This document shows, in pieces, positions 54,989 through 63,601 of a stretch of 64,000 nt of DNA (its first letter is position 1; every line of letters begins with the position of its first letter). This DNA comes from Chloroflexi bacterium 54-19. Lineage in GTDB: Bacteria > Chloroflexota > Chloroflexia > Chloroheliales > Chloroheliaceae. Location of the stretch: contig MKTJ01000049.1 in assembly GCA_001898225.1 (NCBI GenBank), positions 1 to 64,000 on the forward strand, read 5' to 3'. The position numbers were made by a program, and so were the translations under genes. The notes under the pieces were generated by a model that did no database searches, was not told the origin of the DNA, and saw nothing but the letters and a program-made list of their open reading frames with translations.

Positions 54989-57826
54989 TCAGGCGGTAGC
55001 CCCTGCCGAGTCGCCGGGTAGCTCTCGGGTGGTAGCGAAATAAGTAGCGCTGCGGGCCAGGGCCAGGGCCCGGTCCAGTTCGAGGGCGTCCCCTCGCGCC
55101 CAGGCTGCGTCAAACGAAGCGGCGTCAAGCTGGCTGTGAAGTTTGACCAGTTGTTTTTCGTAGGTTGATTGCAAAAAGCTCTCGCGCCTGGTCCCGGCTT
55201 TCGCCCTTATCTTTTCCGAGACAGCATAAAGCTGGGCGGCTTTTTCAAATTCTTGCTGGGCAATTGCCAGCCCGGCCAGGTCGTCCAGGCTGTCCCCGAT
55301 ATAGCGTTCGCCCAGTTCGATATAGGCGTCCAGGTTTTCCAGGTAGAGGCTGCGGGCCTCGTCAAACAACCCCTGCCGTAACCGGATATTCCCCAGGTTA
55401 TGCAGCGAGGCCGCCACTCCCCAGCGGTCGCCAATCTCCCGCTCAATATCCATACACCGCATGGTCAGTTCGGACGCCAGGTCATATTTCCCCTGGTTCA
55501 TGTAGACACAGCCGAGCAGGTCGAGGGTGATGGCTATACGCCGCCGGTCGCCCAACTCCTCGAACAACGGTAGGGCTTCCTCAAACAAACGCCCGGCCTT
55601 GTCGTAATCCTCGACCATTATCAGGACGCGGCCCAGGCTGCCGAGGCAATTGGCCTGGCCCTGTTTGTTATTCAGGCGCTCGGAGATAGCCAACCCTTCG
55701 CTGTAGGCTTCAATCGCCTTCTGGTAGCGGTCGGTCATGGAGTAGATATTGCCCAGGTTGAGCAGGCATTGGGCAATCCCAGGCGAGTCGTTAAGCTCCT
55801 GCCGGATCGCCAGGCTTTCCTCGACCACTTTTATGGCATCGTCGAACTCGCGCTGCCACACCGCCACATTCCCCAGGCTGTTAAGAACCGCCGCGATACC
55901 GGCCCGATCGTCCAGCGAACGTTTTAGTTCGAGGCTTTCCTCGAGATAAACCCGGGCCTGGGCGTACTCACCCTGTAAAAAGGCCAGGTCGCCCGCCCGG
56001 TTGAGGGCTTTGGCCCTGGCCCGGCGCAGCGGTTCGCTGGCATCTTTACCTGCCGGAAGCTCAATAACCTGGCGCAACCAGTGGCGCCCCTCGCTGTAAT
56101 AACCCCGGTTATCCCAGTAGGAAGCCAGGGCCGCCGCCATTTCAAGGGCGTGCCGGGTAGCCTCAAGCCGGGTTTCATCTGGCGGTTCCGGGCTGTATTC
56201 GGCCAGGATAAGCGCCGTCAGGGTGGACTGGGCTTTTTCGAGAAGCCATTGCAGGGCCGTCCGCAGATTTTCCCGCTCCTGGTCGAGCCGTTCCAGCCAG
56301 GGGACTTGCTGGGGACCGCCGCCAAGCCGGGGTTCGGCTTCCTCGACCAACCGCCAGTAATAGCGGGCGTGGCGCTCCCGCAAAGCCTGGGCTTCTTTTT
56401 GCCAGGCCAATCTTTCCAGGGCAAATTCACGCAGGGTTTGCAACATAATAAAACGCGGCTCGGTACGCTCATCGGGCAGGCGCACCACCAGGCTTTTATC
56501 AAGCAACTGGCTCAATTTATCGAGACTCTCGGTCTCGGAGACCCCTTCGAGGCCGCAGACAGCGTGGGCGGCTTCGACCGTCCACCCGTTTCTAAAAATG
56601 CCCAGGCGGTCAAAGAGGGTCTTTTCGGATTCCTCCAACAGACCGTAGCTCCATTCCAGGGTGCGGCGGAGCGATTGCTGGCGAGTCGGCAAGGTCACTG
56701 CGCCCCTGGTCAGGTAGGCCAGGCGCTGGTCGGCCAGCTTTTCGAGAAGGGTGGTTACCGACATGATTTTGAGGCGGGCGGCGGCAAGCTCGATTGCCAG
56801 GGGCAAGCCGTCCAGCCTGGCGCATATTTCCGCGACTGCCGGGGCGTTGGCCACAGTCAGGGTAAAGTCAGGCTGGACTTCGGTAGCTCTTTCCAGGAAG
56901 AGCCGGACCGCCTCGAACCGGGCCAGGTCTTCGAGAGAAGGCAAATGGGCCGGCGAGGGCAATTCCAGCGGTGGGATATTAAATTCGTGTTCGCCGTAGA
57001 TATGCAGCACCGCCTGGCTGGTGACGAGAATTTTAAGGCCGGGGGCCGCCGCCAGCAGTTCGTTCAGGAAGGGGGAAGCGCCCAGCAGTTGCTCGAAATT
57101 ATCCAGTACCAGCAGCGTCTTTTTATCCGAAAAATACTGCTTGAGACGGCTGACGGTCGCAAGACGGGCCGTCTCTTTGATTTGAAGGGTCTGCAATATG
57201 GCCGAGGGGACAAATTGGGCGTCGGTCAGGCTTGCCAGCGCCACAAAAAAGGCCCCGCCCTCGAACTCGCCGAGCATTTCCCTGGCAATATATAAGGCCA
57301 ACCGGGTCTTGCCGATACCGCCCGAACCGAGCAAAGTTACAAGACGCACCTCCGGTTTTAGCAGGGCCTGCCGGATTTGCGCCACGACCGCTTCCCGGCC
57401 AATCAAGGGAGTATTGAAAGCGGGGATATTGTGTTTGGGTTCGGTGGGCAAAGCCAGGGCCAGCGTGACCGGTTTGGCGGGTTGGCTGGGGGCCGGAGGG
57501 AAAACTTTCTTCCGGCCTGCTTCGCTTTTTTCAAGCTGGCTGAGCGGCGCAGTCTGCCATTCGGCAGCCGTAAAAACCCCTCTGGGCAAATCGAGCAGAC
57601 CAAGCAAATCTACCGCCTGGTCCTGGGTGGTAATTAACTGCCAACCGGCCAGGATTTTGATTAACTGTTTTACTTCCGGCTGGGTCAAAATGCTGTTACG
57701 AATGCCGTTAAGCTTGCGACTCAACACCTGGTGATGTAGACCGATAGCAGCAGCTAACTCTTTTTGGGAAACACCGCCCCGCTGGCAAATTTGGTGTAAT
57801 TTTTCTCTAAAACTGGCTAATTCCAT
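54989..57826 (-). CDS. HTH / NB-ARC ATPase / TPR regulator
   Basis: 945 residues. N-terminal XRE-type HTH (about 5-60: GVSQKELAAAIGLHHQVLSRKLNGIRN). Then a signal-transduction ATPase with LIGREAVV, Walker A GSGGIGKT (167-174) and Walker B TLLVLDNFEQLL (about 237-248), followed by GLPLAIELAAARLK. A helical region leads to five or more TPR repeats (about 600-900: ARAKALNRAGDLAFLQGEYAQARVYLEESL and similar). This STAND architecture is expanded in Chloroflexota and actinobacteria and acts as a ligand-gated transcription regulator. Its target is unknown; it faces the CoA-transferase tail to tail. Confidence 0.9.
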   Translation of the reverse strand: MELASFREKLHQICQRGGVSQKELAAAIGLHHQVLSRKLNGIRNSILTQPEVKQLIKILAGWQLITTQDQAVDLLGLLDLPRGVFTAAEWQTAPLSQLEKSEAGRKKVFPPAPSQPAKPVTLALALPTEPKHNIPAFNTPLIGREAVVAQIRQALLKPEVRLVTLLGSGGIGKTRLALYIAREMLGEFEGGAFFVALASLTDAQFVPSAILQTLQIKETARLATVSRLKQYFSDKKTLLVLDNFEQLLGASPFLNELLAAAPGLKILVTSQAVLHIYGEHEFNIPPLELPSPAHLPSLEDLARFEAVRLFLERATEVQPDFTLTVANAPAVAEICARLDGLPLAIELAAARLKIMSVTTLLEKLADQRLAYLTRGAVTLPTRQQSLRRTLEWSYGLLEESEKTLFDRLGIFRNGWTVEAAHAVCGLEGVSETESLDKLSQLLDKSLVVRLPDERTEPRFIMLQTLREFALERLAWQKEAQALRERHARYYWRLVEEAEPRLGGGPQQVPWLERLDQERENLRTALQWLLEKAQSTLTALILAEYSPEPPDETRLEATRHALEMAAALASYWDNRGYYSEGRHWLRQVIELPAGKDASEPLRRARAKALNRAGDLAFLQGEYAQARVYLEESLELKRSLDDRAGIAAVLNSLGNVAVWQREFDDAIKVVEESLAIRQELNDSPGIAQCLLNLGNIYSMTDRYQKAIEAYSEGLAISERLNNKQGQANCLGSLGRVLIMVEDYDKAGRLFEEALPLFEELGDRRRIAITLDLLGCVYMNQGKYDLASELTMRCMDIEREIGDRWGVAASLHNLGNIRLRQGLFDEARSLYLENLDAYIELGERYIGDSLDDLAGLAIAQQEFEKAAQLYAVSEKIRAKAGTRRESFLQSTYEKQLVKLHSQLDAASFDAAWARGDALELDRALALARSATYFATTRELPGDSAGATA

Positions 57827-58101
57827 AAATTATTAGATACCAATTGAGCACATATTGGTAAACAATTGGTAAACTACTGGTAAATGAATATATTTCTTCT
57901 GCTAGTAATTTGATTATACTTAGAATGTAAGCGGGTTTCAATATATCGCTGCCTGGTTGCTATAATCCCTTCGTTTTTACTGCAATCTCAGGCCGCAAAT
58001 CTCAATTGTTAGTGTGAAATGAGCGACCACCAACCAAATAATTAGTATCCTGGCTGTAAATCCAGATCTAAACTACAGTTTTTGAGGAGTAGTATTGGCT
58101 G

Positions 58102-58422
58102 ATGAACGGCAATGAACAGATTCTTAATGACCAATCGCTAGAAGTAGGTTATATTATCGCTTACGATGATGGTCGACTTGATAGAATTGGCCGCTTCCCT
58201 TTACCGGAGCCGGAAAAAGAAGCTGGACAGCTTTCTATCTTCAAGAAAATCGTGGAACTCGAACCTTCCATCCGGGAAGCCAGTTATATTTTTGGCAGTA
58301 TCCGCCCTCGCAAACAACCCATCAACGACCCCCAAACTATCGAGTATAAGCGGGATGAAATCAAGGCGATGCTCCATAAACTGGCCCGGCCCGGTATCAT
58401 TAAACGCTACCATCTGGACTAA
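58102..58422 (+). CDS. Hypothetical protein
   Basis: 106 residues, no recognised family, soluble and charged, ending LARPGIIKRYHLD. It precedes the RiPP locus by about 350 bp, with a terminator between, so it is probably separate from it. Confidence 0.55.
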   Translation: MNGNEQILNDQSLEVGYIIAYDDGRLDRIGRFPLPEPEKEAGQLSIFKKIVELEPSIREASYIFGSIRPRKQPINDPQTIEYKRDEIKAMLHKLARPGIIKRYHLD

Positions 58423-58481
58423 TAAACAAATCCTGTATTTCACCAACCTATTCACTTTATCCTAACATATCTACCATTACC

Positions 58482-58503
58482 CCCCTGGAAACAGGGGTTT
58501 TTT
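58482..58503 (+). terminator. Terminator before the RiPP locus
   Basis: Stem CCCCTG/CAGGGG with a GAAA loop and then TTTTTT. It insulates the RiPP genes from the upstream hypothetical gene. Confidence 0.8.
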
Positions 58504-58521
58504 AATTCCCTCGGAATAAAC

Positions 58522-58539
58522 GAGTGATTTAAATCACTC
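58522..58539 (+). promoter_or_regulatory. 18-bp palindrome upstream of the RiPP precursor
   Basis: GAGTGATTTAAATCACTC is a perfect palindrome 235 bp before the precursor start. It is followed at 58543-58553 by ATGATTATCAT, itself nearly palindromic. It is a candidate operator for an unlinked regulator. In the leader, a second stem ACCGGGTT/AACCCGGT (58698-58725) sits 49 nt before the ATG. Confidence 0.6.
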
Positions 58540-58773
58540 TTTATGATTATCATCAAAAAACCCCTTTTCAAAAATTTCCCTTTTAGTTACAATGGATTAA
58601 AACCGGTAACAAATTCGCCAGGCAACCAAAAACACTTATTTGCTACTTGTTTTATTATTGGGAACCTATATCCAATCCTCTCGATAAGACAAATCCGACC
58701 GGGTTTAACAGGCGTTGAACCCGGTAAATGGCAACCCTCTTGAGTTTGGTTTTTTCAGGAAAGGAGTCACTTT

Positions 58774-59031
58774 ATGTCGAGTCTTAGCGCCCAGGAATTT
58801 ATCCAAAAATTAGCCTCTGATTCCGCCTTCCGGTCCGAAGTCGGAATTTCCCCCACGATGGACCTGGAAGCTTTCCGGGACAAAGCCGCCGCCGCCGGTT
58901 ATAGCTATACCCCTGAGGAGATTCTGGCCGCCGCCGAAGCCCAGCAGGGAGATGCTCTATCCGACGAGGCCCTGGATAACGTCGCTGGCGGGGTCAGAAG
59001 TATCTCGATAACCATCACCATCAAGTTCTAA
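58774..59031 (+). CDS. Nif11-type RiPP precursor peptide
   Basis: 85 residues. Residues 1-73 form a Nif11-like leader: SAQEFIQKLASDSAFRSEV, AFRDKAAAAGYSYTPEEI, and the acidic run LSDEALDNVAGG. The double Gly (72-73) is the expected cleavage point of a C39-type peptidase. The core is residues 74-85, VRSISITITIKF, an alternating Ser/Thr-Ile strand without Cys. AAGGAG lies 7 nt before the ATG. The next gene is a B12-radical SAM enzyme of the class linked to such precursors. No peptidase or exporter is in the window. Confidence 0.87.
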   Translation: MSSLSAQEFIQKLASDSAFRSEVGISPTMDLEAFRDKAAAAGYSYTPEEILAAAEAQQGDALSDEALDNVAGGVRSISITITIKF

Positions 59032-59044
59032 ACCTGACGGAGAA

Positions 59045-59076
59045 AGGGCCATCTTGTAGTTAGTTAAGATGGCCCT
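59045..59076 (+). promoter_or_regulatory. Stem-loop between RiPP precursor and maturase
   Basis: AGGGCCATCTT/AAGATGGCCCT is an 11-bp perfect stem with a 10-nt loop, directly after the precursor stop. The following bases (ATTAATATT) give no clean U-run, so a partial terminator or RNA-stabilising element fits, raising precursor over enzyme. Confidence 0.75.
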
Positions 59077-59113
59077 ATTAATATTAGTAGTAAAGGGAAC
59101 CGGAGGGTTTATT

Positions 59114-61120
59114 TTGCTAAACGGATCAAATTTGAAGGTTGAAGCTGAGACCGACGCAATCTCTCCCAATTATTTATCTCGCCAGGATTTCCCGGTCGCC
59201 CTTGTATCCATGCCCTTCGTTTCGCATCACCGGCCTTCCATCCAGCTTGGCCTGCTAAAAGCTATCGCCACGTCCTATAATTTCCCGGTAACAACCTTTC
59301 ATTTCAACCTCGATTTCGCCCACCAGATCGGTCCCGAAACCTACGAACTGCTTTGCGAGTTCCGGGGTCACCTGCTGGGGGATTGGCTCTTTGCCAGGGC
59401 CGCTTTTGGCGAAGACACCCCCTCGGAGGAGGGTTTTCTTGCCCTGGAAAACCTGCATATAGATAACAATATGGCCGCCTTTATCGAGGATAGCCAGCGC
59501 GTCCAGGACTTACGCTTGAAAGAAATCCCCGCCTATATCGAACGGTTGGTGGAAACGGTGGATTGGAGCCAGTTCAAAGTGGTCGGGTTTACCTCCACTT
59601 TTCAACAAAATACAGCCTCATTTGCCCTGGCCGCCGCCCTTAAACGCCGCTATCCGCACCTTATAACGGTCTTTGGCGGGGCTAATTTCGAAGATGAAAT
59701 GGGCCTCGAACTGACCCGGACCATAGCTTGCATTGATTACACCATTATCGGTGAAGGGGATAAGGCGCTGCCGGAATTTTTGATTGCCCTGCACGAAGGG
59801 CGCGACCCGGCAGAGGTCCGGGGGGTGGTAACCCGGCGCGAGGGTAAGGTCACGCCGCTTATAAGCCGCCCGCCCTTCCGCAACCTCGATGAATTGCCAA
59901 CGCCGGACTATTCGGAGTATTTCGAGCGCGCCCGTGCCCTGGACCTGCTGCCTACAGACCCTGAACAACTCGTCGAATTACCTTTTGAAAGTTCGCGGGG
60001 CTGCTGGTGGGGCCAGAAACACCAGTGTACCTTTTGCGGCCTGAACGGGAACGGCATCACTTACCGGGCGAAGTCCGCCGGAAGAATGATGGCCGAACTC
60101 GCGGAACTCTCAAAGTATTACCCGAATACGATTATGGAAGCGGTCGATAATATTCTGGATATGTCGTATTTTAATAACGTCTTCCAGGAACTCAGCCAGG
60201 CCAACACAGACTACAAATTGTTCTACGAGGTCAAGGCTAACCTCTCCAAAGAGCAGCTCAAACTTTTACATAGGGGCGGCGTGATTAACATCCAGCCGGG
60301 GATAGAATCGCTCAACAGCCACGTCCTGAAACTGATGCGCAAAGGTATCAGCGCCATCCAGAACGTCAATACGATGCGCTGGGCCAGGCACTTTAATATT
60401 GACGTGGGTTGGAACGTGTTGTGGGGTTTTCCCGGCGAAACCGCCGAAGATTACCGGGAACAGGCCGCTTTGATACCGCTCCTGACCCACTTGAAACCGC
60501 CTGGCGGCTACGGGCGTATCTGGATGGAGCGGTTCAGCCCGATTTACTTCGAAAGGGAGCTTTTCCCGACGCGCTATATCAGGCCGGAAACCAGTTACGG
60601 CTATATCTACCCGGAAAGAGTCAACCTGGAAAAGATTGCTTACTTCTTCGACTACGAGTTCGAGGATAGCCTGCCGAATTCGACCTACAAAGAGCTGGCC
60701 GAAAACCTGAAAGACTGGATGGAAGCCTGGAAGAAACCGGATAAACCGCTCCTGGCGTACTGGGTTTACGAAGGGTTTATCCAGATTGAGGATTTGCGCC
60801 AGCCGGGGCCATCCCACACTTATATTGTGGAGGAACCCCAGGCGTCGCTTTACCTGGCGCTGAGCAACCAGCCGCATACCGCCCTGGCGCTTAAGACCAA
60901 ATACGACCTGAAGATGCCGGTCAGCGAAATCGAAAGATACCTGCAAAAATTCTGCGACATGGGGCTGATGATGCGGGACGGCCTGTATTATCTCAGCCTG
61001 GCGATTCCCGCCAACAAACCGCGTTATGCTGTCAGGAATGGGCGGATTTGTTTGAATCTGCCGCAGGAAGATGAAGATACCCCGGCAGCCCAACCGGAAC
61101 TGACCGGGGTGGGCGTCTAA
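59114..61120 (+). CDS. B12-binding radical SAM RiPP maturase
   Basis: 668 residues from TTG 59114, which has GGAGGG 6 nt upstream. An in-frame ATG at 59069 lies inside the stem of the preceding hairpin and has no such site. The N-terminal part (about 20-250) is a cobalamin-binding-like fold (VALVSMPFVSHHRPSIQLGLLKA; VVGFTSTFQQNTASFALAAALKRRYPHLITVFGG). The [4Fe-4S] cluster motif is CX7CX2C at C297, C305 and C308 (GCWWGQKHQCTFCGLNG). This is the signature of the RiPP maturation radical SAM C-methyltransferase group (rSAM_ocin_1). C-methylation of the Ile/Thr-rich core is inferred. The C-terminal part (about 545-640) could bind the leader. Confidence 0.9.
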   Translation: MLNGSNLKVEAETDAISPNYLSRQDFPVALVSMPFVSHHRPSIQLGLLKAIATSYNFPVTTFHFNLDFAHQIGPETYELLCEFRGHLLGDWLFARAAFGEDTPSEEGFLALENLHIDNNMAAFIEDSQRVQDLRLKEIPAYIERLVETVDWSQFKVVGFTSTFQQNTASFALAAALKRRYPHLITVFGGANFEDEMGLELTRTIACIDYTIIGEGDKALPEFLIALHEGRDPAEVRGVVTRREGKVTPLISRPPFRNLDELPTPDYSEYFERARALDLLPTDPEQLVELPFESSRGCWWGQKHQCTFCGLNGNGITYRAKSAGRMMAELAELSKYYPNTIMEAVDNILDMSYFNNVFQELSQANTDYKLFYEVKANLSKEQLKLLHRGGVINIQPGIESLNSHVLKLMRKGISAIQNVNTMRWARHFNIDVGWNVLWGFPGETAEDYREQAALIPLLTHLKPPGGYGRIWMERFSPIYFERELFPTRYIRPETSYGYIYPERVNLEKIAYFFDYEFEDSLPNSTYKELAENLKDWMEAWKKPDKPLLAYWVYEGFIQIEDLRQPGPSHTYIVEEPQASLYLALSNQPHTALALKTKYDLKMPVSEIERYLQKFCDMGLMMRDGLYYLSLAIPANKPRYAVRNGRICLNLPQEDEDTPAAQPELTGVGV

Positions 61121-61138
61121 AACCAAATCCGGTTAGGT

Positions 61139-61228
61139 ACTTGTCATTCCGCGCCGATGGCGTAAAACACGAATGATCGTGCTATTGTCCAACGGACCGG
61201 AGATTCTGGGCCTTCGGCCCAGAATGAC
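61139..61228 (-). repeat. Dispersed intergenic repeat, copy 4
   Basis: CTTGTCATTCCGCGCCGATGG, then CTATTGTCCAACGGACCGGA, then a perfect hairpin TTCTGGGCC/GGCCCAGAA (61204-61224) and AATGACAAATG. The modules match copies 2 and 3. Confidence 0.7.
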
Positions 61229-61268
61229 AAATGTAGAAGTTTTACCCGGACTTGGTATAAAAAGATTC

Positions 61269-61303
61269 GACCTATGTGGAAAGTTCCACATAGGTCATTT
61301 TTA
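61269..61303. terminator. Bidirectional terminator after the RiPP locus
   Basis: Stem GACCTATGTGGA/TCCACATAGGTC (12 bp perfect) with a 4-nt loop, then ATTTTTAT on the plus strand. It stands between the radical SAM gene and the convergent DUF1330 gene. Confidence 0.85.
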
Positions 61304-61336
61304 TAGAAGCGGCCTTAAAAAGACGGTCAGAAAAGC

Positions 61337-61624
61337 CTAGGCTCCTTCAACAATAATAAAATCTGTCACGGCGTATTTCTCGCGGATAGCTTTGGCGGCC
61401 TGGTATTCCGGCGAGTTGTAATAGGCCTGGGCCTGCTCCATTGATTCGAATTCGAGGATTACAAACCGTTTGGGCACAAAAGTCCCTTCTTTTATGTCAA
61501 CCTGGCCGTTACGGACCAGGGCTTTACCGCCGTACTTTTCCATGGCCGGGCGGGAGAGTTTGCTATAGTCTTTGTAACCTTCAGGGTCTTTTACCTCGAT
61601 ATTGGCGACAACATAAGCTGCCAT
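61337..61624 (-). CDS. DUF1330 domain protein
   Basis: 95 residues, dimeric alpha/beta-barrel (ferredoxin-like) fold. It opens MAAYVVANIEVKDPEGYKDYSKL and has FVILEFESMEQAQAYYNSPEY. The family function is unknown. GGAGG lies before the ATG. Confidence 0.9.
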   Translation of the reverse strand: MAAYVVANIEVKDPEGYKDYSKLSRPAMEKYGGKALVRNGQVDIKEGTFVPKRFVILEFESMEQAQAYYNSPEYQAAKAIREKYAVTDFIIVEGA

Positions 61625-61716
61625 ACGAACCTCCTTGTTTTATTCCGGTTATTTCTAAAAGCCACTTTGTACCTATAAAGACTTTACCCTGGAGTACAAG
61701 GCCAGGATTAGCCGGT

Positions 61717-62517
61717 CTAAATGCCGGGCGCGGCTCCGCCATCAATCAAAATTTCGATACCGGTAATCGAGCGGGACCGCTCCGAAACGAGCAAAAGGGT
61801 CATTGCGGCGATTTCGTCGGGGTCGACCATGTGGCCGAGCGGAATATTGCGGGCATTTTCGGCCTTAAACTCCTCTACCGAAACACCCCGGGCCTGGGCG
61901 TTCTGTTCGGCCAACCGCTCGGCCCGTTCGGTCGCGGTCGAACCGGGCGAAATCGCGTTTATCCGTACGTTGTGGTGGGCCAACTCTTTCGAAATGCCCC
62001 TGGTGAAATTGACGAGAGCCGCGTTCGCGGTGCTGCCGGTCAGGAAGGTGGCCGAGGGCGTGCGCGAAGCCCCACCCACGATATTTACAATCGCCCCGCT
62101 TTTCCGGGCTATCATATGGGGAGCGACCGCCCGCACGAACCGGATATAACCCAGAAGCTTGGTATTCCAGGTATCCAGGAAAGCCTGGTCCGGCAGGTCC
62201 AGGAACGACCCGGCAGGGGCCGACCCGGCGTTATTGACCAGGATGTCGACCCGGCCAAACCGGGCTATCGTTTCCGCCACAACTCGCTCGGTGTCTTCGG
62301 CTTTACTGGTATCAGCCTGCAAAGCCAGGATTTGGGGCGCTCCTTTTTCCGGCGTAAGGTTGCGCAGGCTGGCTTCAGCCCCGGCCAACCGGGCGGGGTC
62401 GCGGCCCACGATGACCACGCTAACACCTTCCCCATAAAGAGCGCGGGCGCAGGCCAGCCCGATACCGGCGCTCCCACCCGTCACGATGGCAACCTTTCCC
62501 GCGAGGTTTAATTCCAT
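61717..62517 (-). CDS. SDR-fold protein lacking the YxxxK pair
   Basis: 266 residues. The Rossmann fold is intact: VTGGSAGIGLACARAL, NNAGSAP, and NAISPGSTATERAERL after the active site. At the position of Tyr-x-x-x-Lys the sequence reads TGSTANAALVNFTRG, so Tyr is Gly161 (codon GGC) and Lys is Asn165 (codon AAC). A classical dehydrogenase mechanism is therefore not possible. A binding role, a different reaction, or activity using other residues remains open. The rest of the protein is well kept, so it is not a decaying gene. Confidence 0.88.
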   Translation of the reverse strand: MELNLAGKVAIVTGGSAGIGLACARALYGEGVSVVIVGRDPARLAGAEASLRNLTPEKGAPQILALQADTSKAEDTERVVAETIARFGRVDILVNNAGSAPAGSFLDLPDQAFLDTWNTKLLGYIRFVRAVAPHMIARKSGAIVNIVGGASRTPSATFLTGSTANAALVNFTRGISKELAHHNVRINAISPGSTATERAERLAEQNAQARGVSVEEFKAENARNIPLGHMVDPDEIAAMTLLLVSERSRSITGIEILIDGGAAPGI

Positions 62518-62574
62518 TTTTTTCTTCCTTTAACTGTTATTCGACCACACCCGTTTTAGGTACGAATATTAGCC

Positions 62575-63573
62575 TTAGGCGTTCCCCAGGACCGCCGGGT
62601 TGACGATATTGATAGGTTGGCCCGCCGCGAAAGCGTTGACCTGGTCGAAAGCCGTGCTGAAAAGGTTCTCGTAGCTGGTCTTTTCGACATAGCCCAGGTG
62701 CGGCGTGCATATCACGTTGGGCAGGGCCAGCAAAGGATTATCCGGGCTAACCGGCTCATCCTCGTAAACATCGAGAGCAGCGAAACCGGGCCGTCCCGCC
62801 TTTAAGGCTGCCAGCAAAGCACCCGGTTCGACCAGCCCGGCCCGGCTGGTGTTTACCAGTAAGGCCGAGGGTTTCATCCGGTCGAGGTCGGCCCTGGTGA
62901 CCATGCCCCTGGTATCGTCCGAAAGCTTCAGGTGCAGGCTGACCACGTCCGCCGTTTCAAAGAAACTCTCCCGGCTGGCCGCGATGGCGTAGCCCTGCTC
63001 GGTAGCCCGGTTGAGCGAACCCTCCCGGCCCCAGGCCAAAATGTTCATGCCAAAAGCCCGGCCATACCCGGCGACCTGGCTGCCAATCAGGCCGAACCCG
63101 TAAATGCCCAGGGTTTGCCCGGAAAGACTGCGGCCCAGGGTGGTCTGCCAATGTCCGGCCTTCAGGGCGGTGACTTCCTGGGGCAAGTGCCGCATGGAGG
63201 CCATAACCAGGGCAAAGGTTAGCTCGGCGGTGGAAGACGAGGTTTGCTTGCCGGGGTTGACCGGCTCTTTCATGGCGACCGGGGCGGCAAGCGCCACCCC
63301 GTGCCTGGTACAGGCCGCCACGTCAATATGGGGAAACCCGCCCCCGGTCTGGCTGATTACCCTCAAACCGGGCAGCCGAGCCAGCAACTCCTCGGTGATT
63401 TTGGACCGCTCCCGGATCAAGACCAGGGCCTCGGCGTCCTTGAGGCGCTCGGCCAGGGCGGCGGGGTCTTTGACCGTGTCGTGATAAATCGTGACCTCGT
63501 GCCCGGCCAACTTTGGGAAACAATCGAGCGTTCTGACGGCATCCTGGTAGTCGTCTAGAATAACTATCTTCAT
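62575..63573 (-). CDS. D-2-hydroxyacid dehydrogenase family protein
   Basis: 332 residues. NAD loop LGIYGFGLIGSQVAGYGRAFG (about 152-172). Catalytic residues are Arg in LVNTSRAGLVE, Glu in LDVYEDEPV and His in CTPHLGYVEK. It oxidises or reduces a D-2-hydroxyacid such as glycerate or a phosphoglycerate analogue. It lies in a minus-strand run with the AKR upstream (29-bp gap) and the SDR-fold gene downstream. Confidence 0.92.
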   Translation of the reverse strand: MKIVILDDYQDAVRTLDCFPKLAGHEVTIYHDTVKDPAALAERLKDAEALVLIRERSKITEELLARLPGLRVISQTGGGFPHIDVAACTRHGVALAAPVAMKEPVNPGKQTSSSTAELTFALVMASMRHLPQEVTALKAGHWQTTLGRSLSGQTLGIYGFGLIGSQVAGYGRAFGMNILAWGREGSLNRATEQGYAIAASRESFFETADVVSLHLKLSDDTRGMVTRADLDRMKPSALLVNTSRAGLVEPGALLAALKAGRPGFAALDVYEDEPVSPDNPLLALPNVICTPHLGYVEKTSYENLFSTAFDQVNAFAAGQPINIVNPAVLGNA

Positions 63574-63601
63574 AATAACTACCTTTTCTACCTGTTTATC
63601 T

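Noticed and set aside
53821..55128. 435-residue minus-strand open frame over the CoA-transferase
   Set aside because: Shadow frame without a domain; it would also overlap the start of the HTH/NB-ARC/TPR gene's coding end.
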